A stretch of 64,000 bases of DNA from Cryobacterium adonitolivorans (GCF_004402695.1 NZ_SOFL01000008.1:153059-217058); one strand, 5' to 3'. Numbered from the stretch's first letter, positions 17,566 to 27,009 are shown. Notes: generated by a model not told the origin, from the sequence alone. Made by a program: numbers and translations.

Positions 17566-18855
17566 TCATCTACGGGTGCTGGAACGCGCCATGAGAGTGC
17601 CCAGCCAACCCGCGAATCGGTCGATGGCCGCAGCCTCACCGAGCACCTCTGTGCGGTAACGAAACCCGTTCGCGCCCAGAGTTCGGGCCAGTTCCGGGTC
17701 GGATCCCAGTGCGAGTGCGGCGTCCAGGAGCGCCTGGGGGGCGCCGGCACGCACAATCCGGCCGCCTTCGGCGGCTTCGATCTCACTGGCTGTGAGCCCC
17801 TCCGGGTCCGTCGCCCCGATGACCGGGCGGGCTGCGTTGAAGTACGACGTGAGCTTGCTGGGCACCGCCATTTCCGAGACACCCGGCTTCTCATTCACGA
17901 GGAGCACGTCCGCGGCCGAGAGCGCGTCCTGGAATCCGGCGTCATCGAGCGACCCGATGAACTGCAGCCGAACGATCGTCGCGCCGAGCTCCTGGAGCTC
18001 ATCACGCTGGCTCCCGTTGCCCAGCAGCACGAAGCGCACCAGTCGGTTCTGTTCGTCGGCGAGCCGGGCGGCGTGCACGACGTTTTCGAGGCCCTGCTTG
18101 ACTCCCATATTGCCGGCATGCAACACGACGGTCTCGTCGTCGGCCCAGCCGTGCCTGGCCCTGGTGGCGGCGACATCCGTGGGCGCGCCGGGGTCGAGGT
18201 GGGTCCAGTTGCGGACAACCTCGATGCTCTCGGGGTCGACGCCGAGACGACGGCTGAGGTGCTCGCCGAACCTGTCGTGGATGACGACGACGCCGGCGGC
18301 CGCTTTCAGGGTGGTCTTCTCCACCCAGGTGATGAACTTCGCGACGGGGCCGTTTCCCATGCCGGTCTCGGTGATCCCGAGGCTGTAGATGTCCTGCACC
18401 CACACGTTCACCAGAGGTCGGTTTAAGCTCAGACGGGCGCGCAGCATGCCGATCGCGGTGGAAAACAGTGCCGGCGACACCATGACGACCACATCGGGCC
18501 GGCCCCACCGCGCGAAGAGCAACCGCAGCCCGAAGGAGAGCTCGGACACGAGCCGGTTCACGCCGCCGGGGCTGGCCGGCACATAATGCCGCAACCGGGT
18601 GACCGGCACCGCGTCGATGACCTCGGTGCTGGTCCAGCGGCCGTACCCGCTGTGGATCTTCCACTCCGGGTAGTGCGGGTGGGAAGTGAGTGCGCTCACC
18701 GCAATGCCGCGCTGCGCCAGGCCGCGGGCGAAGGCACTGGTGTATGGCGAGATGCCGGTGGTCTCCGGGGTGTAGTTCAACCCGATCACCAGCACCCTGA
18801 GCGCATGGCTCTCGGCCGCGCCGACCGTGGGCGGCGGGATGTCCACACGGGTCAC
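17566..18855 (-). CDS. glycosyltransferase family 4, WcaI-like
   Basis: A 429-residue GT-B glycosyltransferase. The N-terminal domain has LRVLVIGLNYTPETTGISPYT, as in WcaI-type fucosyl/hexosyl transferases; the C-terminal donor domain has VLHAGNMGVKQGLENVV and VPSKLTSYFNAARPVIG. It acts at the inner membrane face on a lipid-linked sugar. The start is uncertain: GTG 18855 is chosen, while a TTG at 18957 has no ribosome site. Upstream lies an ATCCCCCAAGTGGAT palindrome. It diverges from the acetyltransferase gene. Confidence 0.88.
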   Translation of the reverse strand: MTRVDIPPPTVGAAESHALRVLVIGLNYTPETTGISPYTSAFARGLAQRGIAVSALTSHPHYPEWKIHSGYGRWTSTEVIDAVPVTRLRHYVPASPGGVNRLVSELSFGLRLLFARWGRPDVVVMVSPALFSTAIGMLRARLSLNRPLVNVWVQDIYSLGITETGMGNGPVAKFITWVEKTTLKAAAGVVVIHDRFGEHLSRRLGVDPESIEVVRNWTHLDPGAPTDVAATRARHGWADDETVVLHAGNMGVKQGLENVVHAARLADEQNRLVRFVLLGNGSQRDELQELGATIVRLQFIGSLDDAGFQDALSAADVLLVNEKPGVSEMAVPSKLTSYFNAARPVIGATDPEGLTASEIEAAEGGRIVRAGAPQALLDAALALGSDPELARTLGANGFRYRTEVLGEAAAIDRFAGWLGTLMARSSTRR

Positions 18856-18930
18856 AGTGGAGCTGCTTCCGCTGTCGCGGCGCAGCGCGCCGCGAATTGC
18901 ACGAACCCAGGCACAATAATTTTCACGAGA

Positions 18931-18945
18931 ATCCCCCAAGTGGAT
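18931..18945. promoter_or_regulatory. candidate operator ATCCCCCAAGTGGAT
   Basis: An imperfect palindrome (ATCC...GGAT) in the divergent interval between the WcaI-like and WcaF-like genes, about 76 bases before the glycosyltransferase start. It is related to the sites at 15241, 19036 and 28735. Confidence 0.35.
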
Positions 18946-19035
18946 CAATGTCTCCAACCGCGGCGCCCGAACGGGTCACACCCATCCGGGTGACAGTCGC
19001 GGTGCGGGATCCCAGCCTAACCACGAGAGCACCCC

Positions 19036-19050
19036 ACCCCCAAAGTGGAG
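19036..19050. promoter_or_regulatory. candidate operator ACCCCCAAAGTGGAG
   Basis: Second copy of the CCCCCAA(A)GTGGA motif in the same divergent interval, about 120 bases before the acetyltransferase start. Two sites in one interval suggest shared control of both directions. Confidence 0.35.
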
Positions 19051-19171
19051 AGGTCGAGAGGGTAAATTGCGGGTTTCGGTCACATTAACACCCGACACGA
19101 AGGCACTCGATGTACCCCGGACGGGGCACAAAGGCGGCACAATGGGGGTGGGCAATTGTGGGGAGGACATC

Positions 19172-19753
19172 GTGGGGCTGAAGGAAACGAACCAGCCGGG
19201 TAGTGTGCGCGTGATCAACCTGGCCGACGCGCCAGGCGAGAAGGCGGCGTGGGACAGGCCGAAAGCGCAGGTCTACCTGTGGGCGATCGTCGAGCTCCTG
19301 CTGGTGACGAACGCTTGGCAAATCAGTTCGGCGCTGCGGATCCGCGCCCTGCGCCTCTTCGGCGCGGAGATCGGCGACGGAGTGATCTTCCGGCCCCGCA
19401 CCCGGGTCAAGTTCCCGTGGAAGTTGCACATCGGCGACCGTTCCTGGATCGGCGAAGGCGTGTGGTTCCACAACCAGGACCACGTTTTCATCGGCAGTGA
19501 CGTCGTCCTCTCCCAGGAGACCTTTCTCACGACAGGAAGCCACGCCCACCGGCGAGACATGGCCCTGATCGTTCGCCCGATCAGTATCGGCGACGGCGCA
19601 TGGGTGACGTCGCGGTGCATTGTGCTGGGCGGCAGTGACGTCGGTTCCTCCGCCCTCATCCAGCCGGGGACGACCGTTCAGGGCATCGTTCCGGAAAATA
19701 CCATCTGGGGCAGCACAGACAAGCCGGGTCCCCTCGGCACCCGCTTCAACTGA
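19172..19753 (+). CDS. acetyltransferase, left-handed beta-helix, WcaF-like
   Basis: A 193-residue hexapeptide-repeat acyltransferase. The repeat region runs from about residue 70 (GDGVIF..., GDRSWIGEGVWFHNQ, IGSDVVLSQETFLTTGSHAH) and the layout matches WcaF-type enzymes that O-acetylate polysaccharide sugars. His in TGSHAH is the likely catalytic base. GTG 19172 follows a very good GGGGAGG site, and longer in-frame starts are not supported. It is followed after 40 bases by a glycosyltransferase in the same direction. Confidence 0.85.
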   Translation: MGLKETNQPGSVRVINLADAPGEKAAWDRPKAQVYLWAIVELLLVTNAWQISSALRIRALRLFGAEIGDGVIFRPRTRVKFPWKLHIGDRSWIGEGVWFHNQDHVFIGSDVVLSQETFLTTGSHAHRRDMALIVRPISIGDGAWVTSRCIVLGGSDVGSSALIQPGTTVQGIVPENTIWGSTDKPGPLGTRFN

Positions 19754-19793
19754 GGCACCACTCCATGACAACCACTCCCCCGATGAGGCATCC

Positions 19794-20927
19794 ATGCGCA
19801 TAGCCCAAGTCGTCACCGTCGTTACGCCTGAAGGTGCATACGGCGGCCCGGTACGCGTCGCCGTCAACCAGGCGAAAGCGCTGATCGCCAAGGGCCACGA
19901 GGTGACGATATTCGCCGGCACCCGCGGATTCCAGAGTCCACCGACCGAAATAGACGGCGTACCGGTGCGGCTCTTCAGGACCGTCCAGGCCATTCCGCGT
20001 GCCGGTTTCGCCGGGATGTCGTCCCCCGGCCTGCTCCGGGCAGTTCACCGCGAGGTGCGCCGGTTCGACATGTGGCACATCCACCTGGCTCGGGACCTCG
20101 TGACCCTGCCGGCTGCCGCCATTGTGCGAAACGCCAAGGCACCTTACGTGGTGCAGTGTCACGGCATGATTGACGAAAGCAGCAACCCGCTGGCCGTGCC
20201 GCTTGACGCTGCACTGACTCGGCCGGTCTTGCGTGATGCCCGGCGCATTCTCTCTTTGACGCCCAGGGAAGAGTCTGACCTGCGCAAGGTCGGCGGACCC
20301 CACCTCGTGATCAGCCGGATTCCGAATGGTGTTCCGCGGTCCCACCCGCCGGCCCCTGGATCCTCGGGACGCCGCGAGGCGCTGTTCCTCGCCCGCCTGC
20401 AGAAGCGCAAACGGCCTCAGCTATTCGTTGAAGCTGCCGTGCAGATCGCCGGCCGATTCCGGGACGTGCAGTTCACCCTGATCGGACCGGATGAGGGCGA
20501 GGGCCGCGCAGTCCAGGACCGAATCGACGACTCCGGCCACGCTGACCGCATCGTCTGGAGCGGCGCGCTTCCCCCTGAAGCGACCCTGGAGCGAATGCGC
20601 TCCGCCAGCGTCTACGTCTTACCGTCGGTCGATGAGCCGTTTCCGATGTCCGTCCTCGAGGCGCTTTCTGTTGGCCTCCCGGTCATCATCACCGACACGT
20701 GCGGGTTGGCGCCGTTCGTGCGGGCCGCCGAGGCCGGCGTTGTGATCGACGACAGCCAGGAGAGTCTCACGCTGGCGCTGGAGTCCCTACTGACGGATGA
20801 GGCCCTGGCGCGTCGTATGGGCGGCAATGGCCGCGAGCTGATCGAACGGGACTTCTCCATCGACTCGGTGGCCACCTTGCTTGCCGGGCACTACGACACC
20901 GCACTGTCGGCAGCCGCACGGTACTAG
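19794..20927 (+). CDS. glycosyltransferase family 4
   Basis: A 377-residue GT-B protein. The acceptor domain opens with MRIAQVVTVVTPEGAYGGPVRVAVN and HIHLARD; the donor domain has ALFLARLQKRKRPQLFVEAA and the E-x7-E-like SVDEPFPMSVLEALSVGLPVIIT. It probably adds one sugar to the lipid-linked repeat unit. ATG 19794 follows GATGAGG. It forms an operon with the acetyltransferase. Its 3' end faces the long minus-strand operon across a strong hairpin. Confidence 0.9.
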   Translation: MRIAQVVTVVTPEGAYGGPVRVAVNQAKALIAKGHEVTIFAGTRGFQSPPTEIDGVPVRLFRTVQAIPRAGFAGMSSPGLLRAVHREVRRFDMWHIHLARDLVTLPAAAIVRNAKAPYVVQCHGMIDESSNPLAVPLDAALTRPVLRDARRILSLTPREESDLRKVGGPHLVISRIPNGVPRSHPPAPGSSGRREALFLARLQKRKRPQLFVEAAVQIAGRFRDVQFTLIGPDEGEGRAVQDRIDDSGHADRIVWSGALPPEATLERMRSASVYVLPSVDEPFPMSVLEALSVGLPVIITDTCGLAPFVRAAEAGVVIDDSQESLTLALESLLTDEALARRMGGNGRELIERDFSIDSVATLLAGHYDTALSAAARY

Positions 20928-20958
20928 GCCCCTGTTCGGCCGGCCCGTTCCACGGTCG

Positions 20959-21006
20959 GCGAGTACCTCTAAACGGGGTCGTCCGGGTCCGTTTAGAGGT
21001 AGTCGC
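20959..21006. terminator. bidirectional hairpin between convergent operons
   Basis: Perfect 12-bp arms ACCTCTAAACGG (20965-20976) and CCGTTTAGAGGT (20989-21000) extend to GCGAGT/AGTCGC with one mismatch. It lies between two converging transcripts and can form in both, though no T-tract follows. The base composition is more A/T-rich than the neighbourhood. Confidence 0.6.
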
Positions 21007-21013
21007 CCTCTCG

Positions 21014-21388
21014 CTACGAGACCGGGACGCGACCCATGATGGCGGCGACGCGGTATGCGAGAGCGCCAGGGCCAGGCAGGATCGTGAGCCGGGAGACGCC
21101 CTCATTGAGCAGCGTGCGACGGAGCCGCCATGGTTCGATGAGACGGCCGAGGCGCAGCCGCAGCTTGCCCCGGCGATCAGTCACGCTGAAGTCACGGGTG
21201 ATGAGAATCGGCTGTCCGGCCGCCTCGAGCACCTGCCGGTATTGGTTGGCGTTGAAGACCAGCACGAAGTCGAACGACGACACTTCGGACCCGATCGCGG
21301 CGGTCGAGCCGGGCTCCGAAGCCCAGGTGCGCGGGACTGCGCACGCCAGGACTGTGGTCGCCGGTCGGGTCGGGGTCAGCTTGCTCAT
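21014..21388 (-). CDS. unknown protein, last gene of the polysaccharide operon
   Basis: A 124-residue soluble protein beginning MSKLTPTRPATTVLACAVP. I recognise no family. It has a beta-strand-like stretch (FDFVLVFNANQYRQVLEAAG), ILITRDFSVTDRRGKLRLRLG with many basic residues, and GVSRLTILPGPGALAYRVAAIM near the end. The ATG overlaps the stop of the pyruvyltransferase gene (ATGA), so it belongs to the operon and probably acts in the same pathway. The length is too short for a complete glycosyltransferase. Confidence 0.7.
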   Translation of the reverse strand: MSKLTPTRPATTVLACAVPRTWASEPGSTAAIGSEVSSFDFVLVFNANQYRQVLEAAGQPILITRDFSVTDRRGKLRLRLGRLIEPWRLRRTLLNEGVSRLTILPGPGALAYRVAAIMGRVPVS

Positions 21389-22320
21389 GCGAGGCTCCAA
21401 GTGTTCGTCCAGGATTCGATCGCGTCGGCGGGAAGCTCGATCGCGACGGGGCTCTGCCCGTCCAGGGCATGTTCGATGTCACGGAATGCGTGCCGGGAAG
21501 GCGCACGGAGACCGACCGAGCGGCTGATCTCCCGCGCACGGTTGTCGATGCTGAGTATCAGGCTCGGCACACCGAACTGCAGGGCACGGATTCCGCCGTG
21601 GAGGCGGAGACCGACGTATGCCGTGTCCGGCTGCTGCAGCTCGTGGTCGAATGCAGCCAGGCTTGCATCGATGAAGTTGGGCGTGCCGGGTGAAATCGAT
21701 TCAATGTAACGCCGATCGCCCGGGCCCTGCGGCCAGTAGAGCACGTCATGCCGCGACTCGAGCAAGTCGATCAGCCGGCGGTCGGCAAGCGGGTCCTGGT
21801 TGTAGTCGGTGAACGTGGCAATGATTCGGTTCTGCGTCGACGGCAAGGGTTGCTCGCTGACCCGCCAGAGGGTGGGGCAGGAAATGTGTGCAGACGCCAC
21901 ACCGGCGGCAGCCAGACGTTTGGCCGAGTACGCATCTCGCACACCCCACGTTCGACCGCCGGCCATGGACTTCATCCACCGGGCGCTGACGGGGTCAATG
22001 GCGCCCACCTGGTACTGCCACCAGCCGGCGCCGAACACGGTGAGCTTGCCTTTGGCCAGCTCAATGTCGGCGCGGTCCCATTCCCAACTGGTGCGGAAGC
22101 GCATGTGGTTGGACAGCAGGTTGGTGCCGCAGACGACAACTTCGTCGGCGGCCCGCAACGCGTTCCGCGACGCGTCAGACAATGGTCCGTGCATGGGAAT
22201 CACCTCGACGTCGGCCGATCGGCTCAGCGGGGTCACGAATTCCCGGCGGATGGCATCCGAAATAATCTGGTCGCCCAGATTCGTTGAGGTCATCCCGGGG
22301 TCTACTACTACAACGCTCAT
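21385..22320 (-). CDS. polysaccharide pyruvyl transferase family protein (first)
   Basis: A 311-residue protein of the CsaB/PssM-like pyruvyltransferase family, which adds ketal-linked pyruvate from PEP to a sugar. Seen: STNLGDQIISDAI at the N-terminus, the family's usual G-D motif; FGAGWWQYQVG in the middle; and the hallmark VGLRLHGGIRALQFGVPSLIL near residue 245. It overlaps the gene before it by ATGA, and also the gene after it. A second family member is at 24571-25695, so the polymer may carry two pyruvates or one member may have another role. Confidence 0.88.
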   Translation of the reverse strand: MSVVVVDPGMTSTNLGDQIISDAIRREFVTPLSRSADVEVIPMHGPLSDASRNALRAADEVVVCGTNLLSNHMRFRTSWEWDRADIELAKGKLTVFGAGWWQYQVGAIDPVSARWMKSMAGGRTWGVRDAYSAKRLAAAGVASAHISCPTLWRVSEQPLPSTQNRIIATFTDYNQDPLADRRLIDLLESRHDVLYWPQGPGDRRYIESISPGTPNFIDASLAAFDHELQQPDTAYVGLRLHGGIRALQFGVPSLILSIDNRAREISRSVGLRAPSRHAFRDIEHALDGQSPVAIELPADAIESWTNTWSLA

Positions 22321-23447
22321 GGGCGTAATCCTCCTTGTGTTCGCAGGCCGAGCGCGGTGTGCGCCTCAACCATCTGTGTGCCGACCCTGGACCACCGGGC
22401 TTCCGTGGCCGCCCAGTCGAAAGCACTGCCGGCCAGCTCCCGGTTGCCGGCCACCGATTCGAGGGTGGCCTGACCGTCGACGGTGTCATCGGTGAAATCG
22501 ACCGAGCGCAGTACCCGCAATGGGCCCAGTTCGTGCGCAGCGTGAATGCTGTCGGAAATCAGGCTGGGCACTCCGGCTGCAGCGGCCTCGAGCAGCATGA
22601 TGCTGCAGGACTCCCACCGGGACGGGTGCACATAGGCCAGGCAGCTCGCGAGCAGCTCGTCCTTTGCCGCGCCCGTCACCCGTCCTCCGATATCGACGCT
22701 GTCCCCGAGCCCGAGCCGGTCGACCATGGCCAGGGCCGCCGCGCGACCGTTCTGGAAGTCCGGTCCGACCAGACGGAGCTTCGGGCGCGGCTGTGGCAGC
22801 CTCGCCCAGAATTCCAGCAGGTTGTCGATGCCCTTGTGGAACAGGTCGAACCGGCCGATCCAGAGAAAATAGTCGCCGGCACCGTTCCACATCGCGTCGG
22901 CAGGAACCTCGGTCGTGCCGTTGGGCACGGTGATGAAGCGTGTGACGGACGGCGCGAACTCTCGAACGACGGTTTTCTCGCCACCGTAGAAGACGTGCAC
23001 TGCGCTGGCCCGGCCCAGCAGCCACCGGTCCATGCGGGCGCGAATGCCCAGCAGATCTCGTTGGTTCGCAACGATCTGTTGTTCGTAGACGCCGTGAGGC
23101 ATCACCACGATTCGCGCTCCACGGATCCGAGCGATGGCACCGGCCACGACATTGCTGAGCACCCACCCCTCGTGAAGAACAAGGATGTCGCCGCGCTTCA
23201 ACTCACGCAGCAATCCGATGGGCACCCAGGTGCCCCTGCTCCTGCCCCAGTGCGGAATGGTCTTCACGACGCCCTCGAACGCGAACTCGTTACGGTCACC
23301 GCCCGTGGGTTGGGCCGCCAGGATCGACACGTCGTCGCCGGCGGCGATAGACGCTTCTGCCCAGTGATTGAGCGAATCGGTCACGCCCGACGGGTGTTCA
23401 AGGTATCGCGCGTAGTAGTGCAGTACGCGCTGCGTGCCGGCGCTCAT
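22317..23447 (-). CDS. glycosyltransferase, GT4-like
   Basis: A 376-residue GT-B protein: N-terminal domain with LHYYARYLEHPSGVTDSLNHW and VMPHGVYEQQ, donor domain with YFLWIGRFDLFHKGIDNLLEF, LRLVGPDF and HPSRWESCSIMLLEAAAAGVPSLIS. These are the usual donor-binding blocks of family 4. The start ATG 23447 overlaps the previous stop by four bases. Confidence 0.88.
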   Translation of the reverse strand: MSAGTQRVLHYYARYLEHPSGVTDSLNHWAEASIAAGDDVSILAAQPTGGDRNEFAFEGVVKTIPHWGRSRGTWVPIGLLRELKRGDILVLHEGWVLSNVVAGAIARIRGARIVVMPHGVYEQQIVANQRDLLGIRARMDRWLLGRASAVHVFYGGEKTVVREFAPSVTRFITVPNGTTEVPADAMWNGAGDYFLWIGRFDLFHKGIDNLLEFWARLPQPRPKLRLVGPDFQNGRAAALAMVDRLGLGDSVDIGGRVTGAAKDELLASCLAYVHPSRWESCSIMLLEAAAAGVPSLISDSIHAAHELGPLRVLRSVDFTDDTVDGQATLESVAGNRELAGSAFDWAATEARWSRVGTQMVEAHTALGLRTQGGLRP

Positions 23448-24574
23448 CGACGTTCCTCGAGCTGGGCCAGGATGACACCGCTGATGATGTCGGCCGCGGC
23501 CTCGACGGAGGGCACGTCAGACGGCGGACTCTGGATCGGGGTGGGACCGGCCAGCCAGGCGGTGGCGTATGCCCCCGCCGTCGGGGCGGTTTCGAGAACG
23601 TCGATGCCCGGCCGAAGATAGTCGAATTCGGGTGCGTGGGCGCTGGCGGAAGTGGTGAGAATGGGCAGGCCCATGATGAGCGCGTCGACGGCGACGAGGC
23701 CGACCCGACCGGGGTTCAGGAGCAAACCGGCCTGGCTCGCGGCGGCGGCGTATTCTGCGGCGTCGGCCTGTCCCAGGAGCACCACCCTGCCGGTCTCGGC
23801 CGCGAGGGCTTCAAGCCGGGCTGCGTCTTCTCCCCAGCCGGCAACAACCAACCAGCGGGATGCTTCGGCCGCGAACACCGTCCGGGCGGCATCCACCAGC
23901 AGGTCGATATTCTTGTGCCGGTTCAACGCGCCCAGATAGAGGTCGATCTCGGCGTCGTTCGGTATCCCGTGAGCGGCGCGGAACTCGGCCTGGTGCTGGG
24001 GGGTCACCGCGGCCAGGGCGGCGCGCAGCTGGACCGTGTCCGTTGCATTGCGGAAAGCGGTCACCCGGCTCTCGCGAACCCGGCCCGCGCCGGTGACATG
24101 GCGGCGACCTCGCTCAGTGTAGGTCAGCACGTGGTCCGCCCACCGGTTGAGCTGGTTTTCGAGCGCAACGGCAAGCTGGTTCTGGTCGGTCGTGTCCGAT
24201 GAGCCGTGACCGAGGGTGACAATGCGGCGCCCGGAGGCAATGGCCAGCCACGCGTTCACATTGGACACCTGCATCTCGGTGACCAACAGCACCCGGCGCG
24301 ACCGCCACCGCCGCGGCAGGGTACGGAAGATGAGCTTGGGCAGCCGACGATGCAAGGTGAGCGTTCGCGTGGGCACCTGCGTGGCCCACACTGTCTCGAC
24401 ACCGTCGCCACGGCCGGCCCGGATGCGCATCTGTTCCGCGTCGCCGCCGTAAAACACGCGGCACTCGACGCCTTCGCTCTTGAGGTTGTCGACGACCCTG
24501 GCCCACAGGGGTACCCGGTAGCCGGGCACGTATGGCTGAGTTATCGCGACGAGCGAGCGGCGCGGCCGGCTCAT
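23444..24574 (-). CDS. glycosyltransferase, GT4-like
   Basis: A 376-residue GT-B protein. Blocks seen are VAITQPYVPGYRVPLWARVVDNL at the N-terminus (acceptor domain), IDLYLGALNRHKNIDLLVDA, WLVVAGWGEDAARLEAL and LLNPGRVGLVAVDALIMGLPILTT in the donor domain. The last reads GRVGLVAVDA where classic GT4 has an E-x7-E motif, so retaining activity needs testing. The start ATG 24574 overlaps the upstream stop by four bases. Confidence 0.85.
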   Translation of the reverse strand: MSRPRRSLVAITQPYVPGYRVPLWARVVDNLKSEGVECRVFYGGDAEQMRIRAGRGDGVETVWATQVPTRTLTLHRRLPKLIFRTLPRRWRSRRVLLVTEMQVSNVNAWLAIASGRRIVTLGHGSSDTTDQNQLAVALENQLNRWADHVLTYTERGRRHVTGAGRVRESRVTAFRNATDTVQLRAALAAVTPQHQAEFRAAHGIPNDAEIDLYLGALNRHKNIDLLVDAARTVFAAEASRWLVVAGWGEDAARLEALAAETGRVVLLGQADAAEYAAAASQAGLLLNPGRVGLVAVDALIMGLPILTTSASAHAPEFDYLRPGIDVLETAPTAGAYATAWLAGPTPIQSPPSDVPSVEAAADIISGVILAQLEERR

Positions 24575-25695
24575 ACCCTGACCTCGGCAACCGGGGCGAC
24601 TTCGGTGACACCGAGCAACCGGGAAAACTGCCCCTGCACGCCGGCCAGAGCGGCACGGGCCTGTTCAGCCTCCACCTCGACCGTGCCGGAGAGGCCGACG
24701 ATGTCTGCGTTCGCCCAGTCCACGTCACTGGGGCCGTCGAAGCTGGGGCTGGTGGTGCGCAGGTCCACCCACGGTCGCAGAGTGGACGTGAGTTTGTCGG
24801 ATGCGTGGTCGAGTACCGCAATCGGGGAGGCACCGTGCTGAATGCCGAAGATGAGCGCGTGCAGCCGGTTGCTGAGCACGGCGCCGGCCTGGGCATACGC
24901 GGTGCGAGCCCGCTCGAGCTGCTCGGCATGCGAGTGGTTGCCCCACAAGACGGTGGGCACGTCGAGGGCGTCGCCGATGGCACGGTGCTGGTCATCGTCA
25001 CGCTTCACCTGGGTGACCAGAACCGGGTTCAGCCCTTTGTCTCGCAAGTGGCCGACAACGGCCTTCAGACCATCCACGGCGATTGGGCGATCGCCGCGCA
25101 GGGAGATCACGACGTTCGTTCGGCCGCGGACAGTGGTTCCGTCGCTGAAACTATGTGCGAAAGCGAGATCGGGTGCACTGGCCAGGTCCTCACCCAGCAC
25201 CTCAGCCGACCGGGTGTCCCGAACGACGTAGAGCTGGAACATCGCCACAACGGCGGCCTCAACCCGTCGGGCCAGACGACCACGTCCACGAAGAGACCGC
25301 CCGACCGCCAGTACGGCACCGCCGGAGGTCCTGACCGCGGCCACATTGGCCAGGTTGATCAGTGATTTGCCGATCGCCCGTGCGCTCGGCCCGAATACCT
25401 GCGGCCCCGGAGCGAAGACTATCGACGCCCGGCGGCGCACGAGGTATTGCCAGAGCAGAGCCTGATACCGGACCGGGTTGGTGACGAACCGGACTCGTTC
25501 GTCGATGTCGAAGGCCGCGAGGTATGCCGCCGGCATGGAGCCCGCATAAGCGATGACGTCGCTGTCCGTGGCGCGGATCCATCCCAGCGCAGCGTTTCGT
25601 ATTTCGATGTCGCCGAGGTTGTCCCACTGCGCGGCGACGCTGTAGAACACTGTGCGGCGCGGCCGCGGGGAAGGCCGGGGTGTCGATGAGCTCAT
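24571..25695 (-). CDS. polysaccharide pyruvyl transferase family protein (second)
   Basis: A 374-residue member of the pyruvyltransferase family. NLGDIEIRNAALGWI near residue 25 is the family's N-terminal loop; SNRLHALIFGIQHGASPIAVLDHA near residue 290 is the RLHA/RLHG hallmark. The central VISLRGDRP strand is also typical. The chosen ATG 25695 overlaps the flippase stop (ATGA); in-frame codons further upstream lie inside the flippase gene. Compared with the other copy (21385) it is about 60 residues longer. Confidence 0.87.
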   Translation of the reverse strand: MSSSTPRPSPRPRRTVFYSVAAQWDNLGDIEIRNAALGWIRATDSDVIAYAGSMPAAYLAAFDIDERVRFVTNPVRYQALLWQYLVRRRASIVFAPGPQVFGPSARAIGKSLINLANVAAVRTSGGAVLAVGRSLRGRGRLARRVEAAVVAMFQLYVVRDTRSAEVLGEDLASAPDLAFAHSFSDGTTVRGRTNVVISLRGDRPIAVDGLKAVVGHLRDKGLNPVLVTQVKRDDDQHRAIGDALDVPTVLWGNHSHAEQLERARTAYAQAGAVLSNRLHALIFGIQHGASPIAVLDHASDKLTSTLRPWVDLRTTSPSFDGPSDVDWANADIVGLSGTVEVEAEQARAALAGVQGQFSRLLGVTEVAPVAEVRV

Positions 25696-26921
25696 CGGTT
25701 CGGCTCCTTTCGAAGGATGAAGGTTGTCAGGCGGGTCACCAGGACGGCGCTCTGTACGACGTAGGAAAAGGCCAATCCGCACGCGGCGCCTCCGGCGCCC
25801 CACAGCAACCCGCCGATTCCGACGCCCATGAGGCAGACGACGGTGGTGAGCACCGCAGTGCCGGCGACGTAGTGCTTGAGGCCCACGCCCTGCAGGAGAG
25901 AACCGAGTAACGACGCCGCGGCAGCGAAGACCAGACCGACGGCCGTGATCTGCAACGTCAGTACGGCTCCGGTGTACGCCTCGCCAAGCACGAAAGGCAC
26001 GACATACGGCACAGCCAGTCCGAGGATCAGATAGAAGATCCCGAGCCCGCCCACGACAACGGCGACCAGCTTGAGCAATCCACGCATCGTGCTCGAATTG
26101 CGGGTGGACGAAGCCGGCAAGAGCACCGAGGCCAGCGATGTCGGCAGGATGCGCAATGGACTGGTCAGGCGAGCGGCCGCCGCATAGAACCCGGCCTGGG
26201 CTGTGCCGGCGACGAAGCCGATGATCGTGGCATCGAGATTGCGCGCCTGGGTTGCGACGGAATTCATCCAGTAAGGCCAGGACAACCGGATCAACGAGCG
26301 CGCGGCGACGTGTTCAGTGGACTCGAGCAGCCTGGCCACGAAAACGTGGGCGAATACCCAGGACGCGCAGGCCGCGGCGGCTGAGGAGATGCCAAAGGCC
26401 AGGACCGGATCGATCGGCGTCCACAGGGTGAGTCCGACGAACATCGCCAGATTCCCCACGCGCCGCGCCACCAGGTTGGCCGTGTTGATGCGGGCATCAC
26501 CGTCGGCAAAGACCACGCCAAGCCAGGCATCCGCGTTGCGCTCGGCCGCGGCCCAGAGGCCAAGGGGCAACAGCAGAAAGTACCGGGGGTCGGCCACGAC
26601 GCCGAGCAGCCCGGTGACGGCCACGAGCAGCACCCCCATGGTGAGTGAGAGCGAGTTATTCAGGCGCAGCGCGGCCGCCACGATGGCCGGGTTCGCCCGC
26701 TTGGCGCGCTCGCGAATGACGAGAGTGGGTAGGCCGAAGTCAAAGAACGTCTGCGCGACTGTCATCACCCCGTACACCGCTGCGAAGAAGCCGAACTCTG
26801 CCGGCGCAACCGCGCGCACGAGCAAAAGCATGATGAGAGCCTGGATCAGAGCCGCAAGAATGCGACCGCCGGACACCCAGGCGAACTGGCCACCCACTCG
26901 ATATCGGCGGGCTGTGCTCAC
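25692..26921 (-). CDS. oligosaccharide flippase (Wzx-like)
   Basis: A 409-residue MOP-superfamily membrane protein with about 12 predicted membrane segments; it would flip the lipid-linked repeat unit to the outer face. GGQFAWVSGGRILAALIQAL at the N-terminus and RLSWPYWMNSVATQARNLDATIIGF in the middle are typical. GTG 26921 has GAAGGG upstream. The longer in-frame extension is low-complexity and overlaps the downstream end of the sugar transferase interval. No partner polymerase was found in the window. Confidence 0.88.
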   Translation of the reverse strand: MSTARRYRVGGQFAWVSGGRILAALIQALIMLLLVRAVAPAEFGFFAAVYGVMTVAQTFFDFGLPTLVIRERAKRANPAIVAAALRLNNSLSLTMGVLLVAVTGLLGVVADPRYFLLLPLGLWAAAERNADAWLGVVFADGDARINTANLVARRVGNLAMFVGLTLWTPIDPVLAFGISSAAAACASWVFAHVFVARLLESTEHVAARSLIRLSWPYWMNSVATQARNLDATIIGFVAGTAQAGFYAAAARLTSPLRILPTSLASVLLPASSTRNSSTMRGLLKLVAVVVGGLGIFYLILGLAVPYVVPFVLGEAYTGAVLTLQITAVGLVFAAAASLLGSLLQGVGLKHYVAGTAVLTTVVCLMGVGIGGLLWGAGGAACGLAFSYVVQSAVLVTRLTTFILRKEPNR

Positions 26922-27009
26922 GGGCGGGCCCTTCGGTTCGGAGTTCGGGGTGCGGTCCAGGTCGGCCTCAGTGCCCGATGCGGATGACGGGCCCGTGGGC
27001 CTGACGCCG

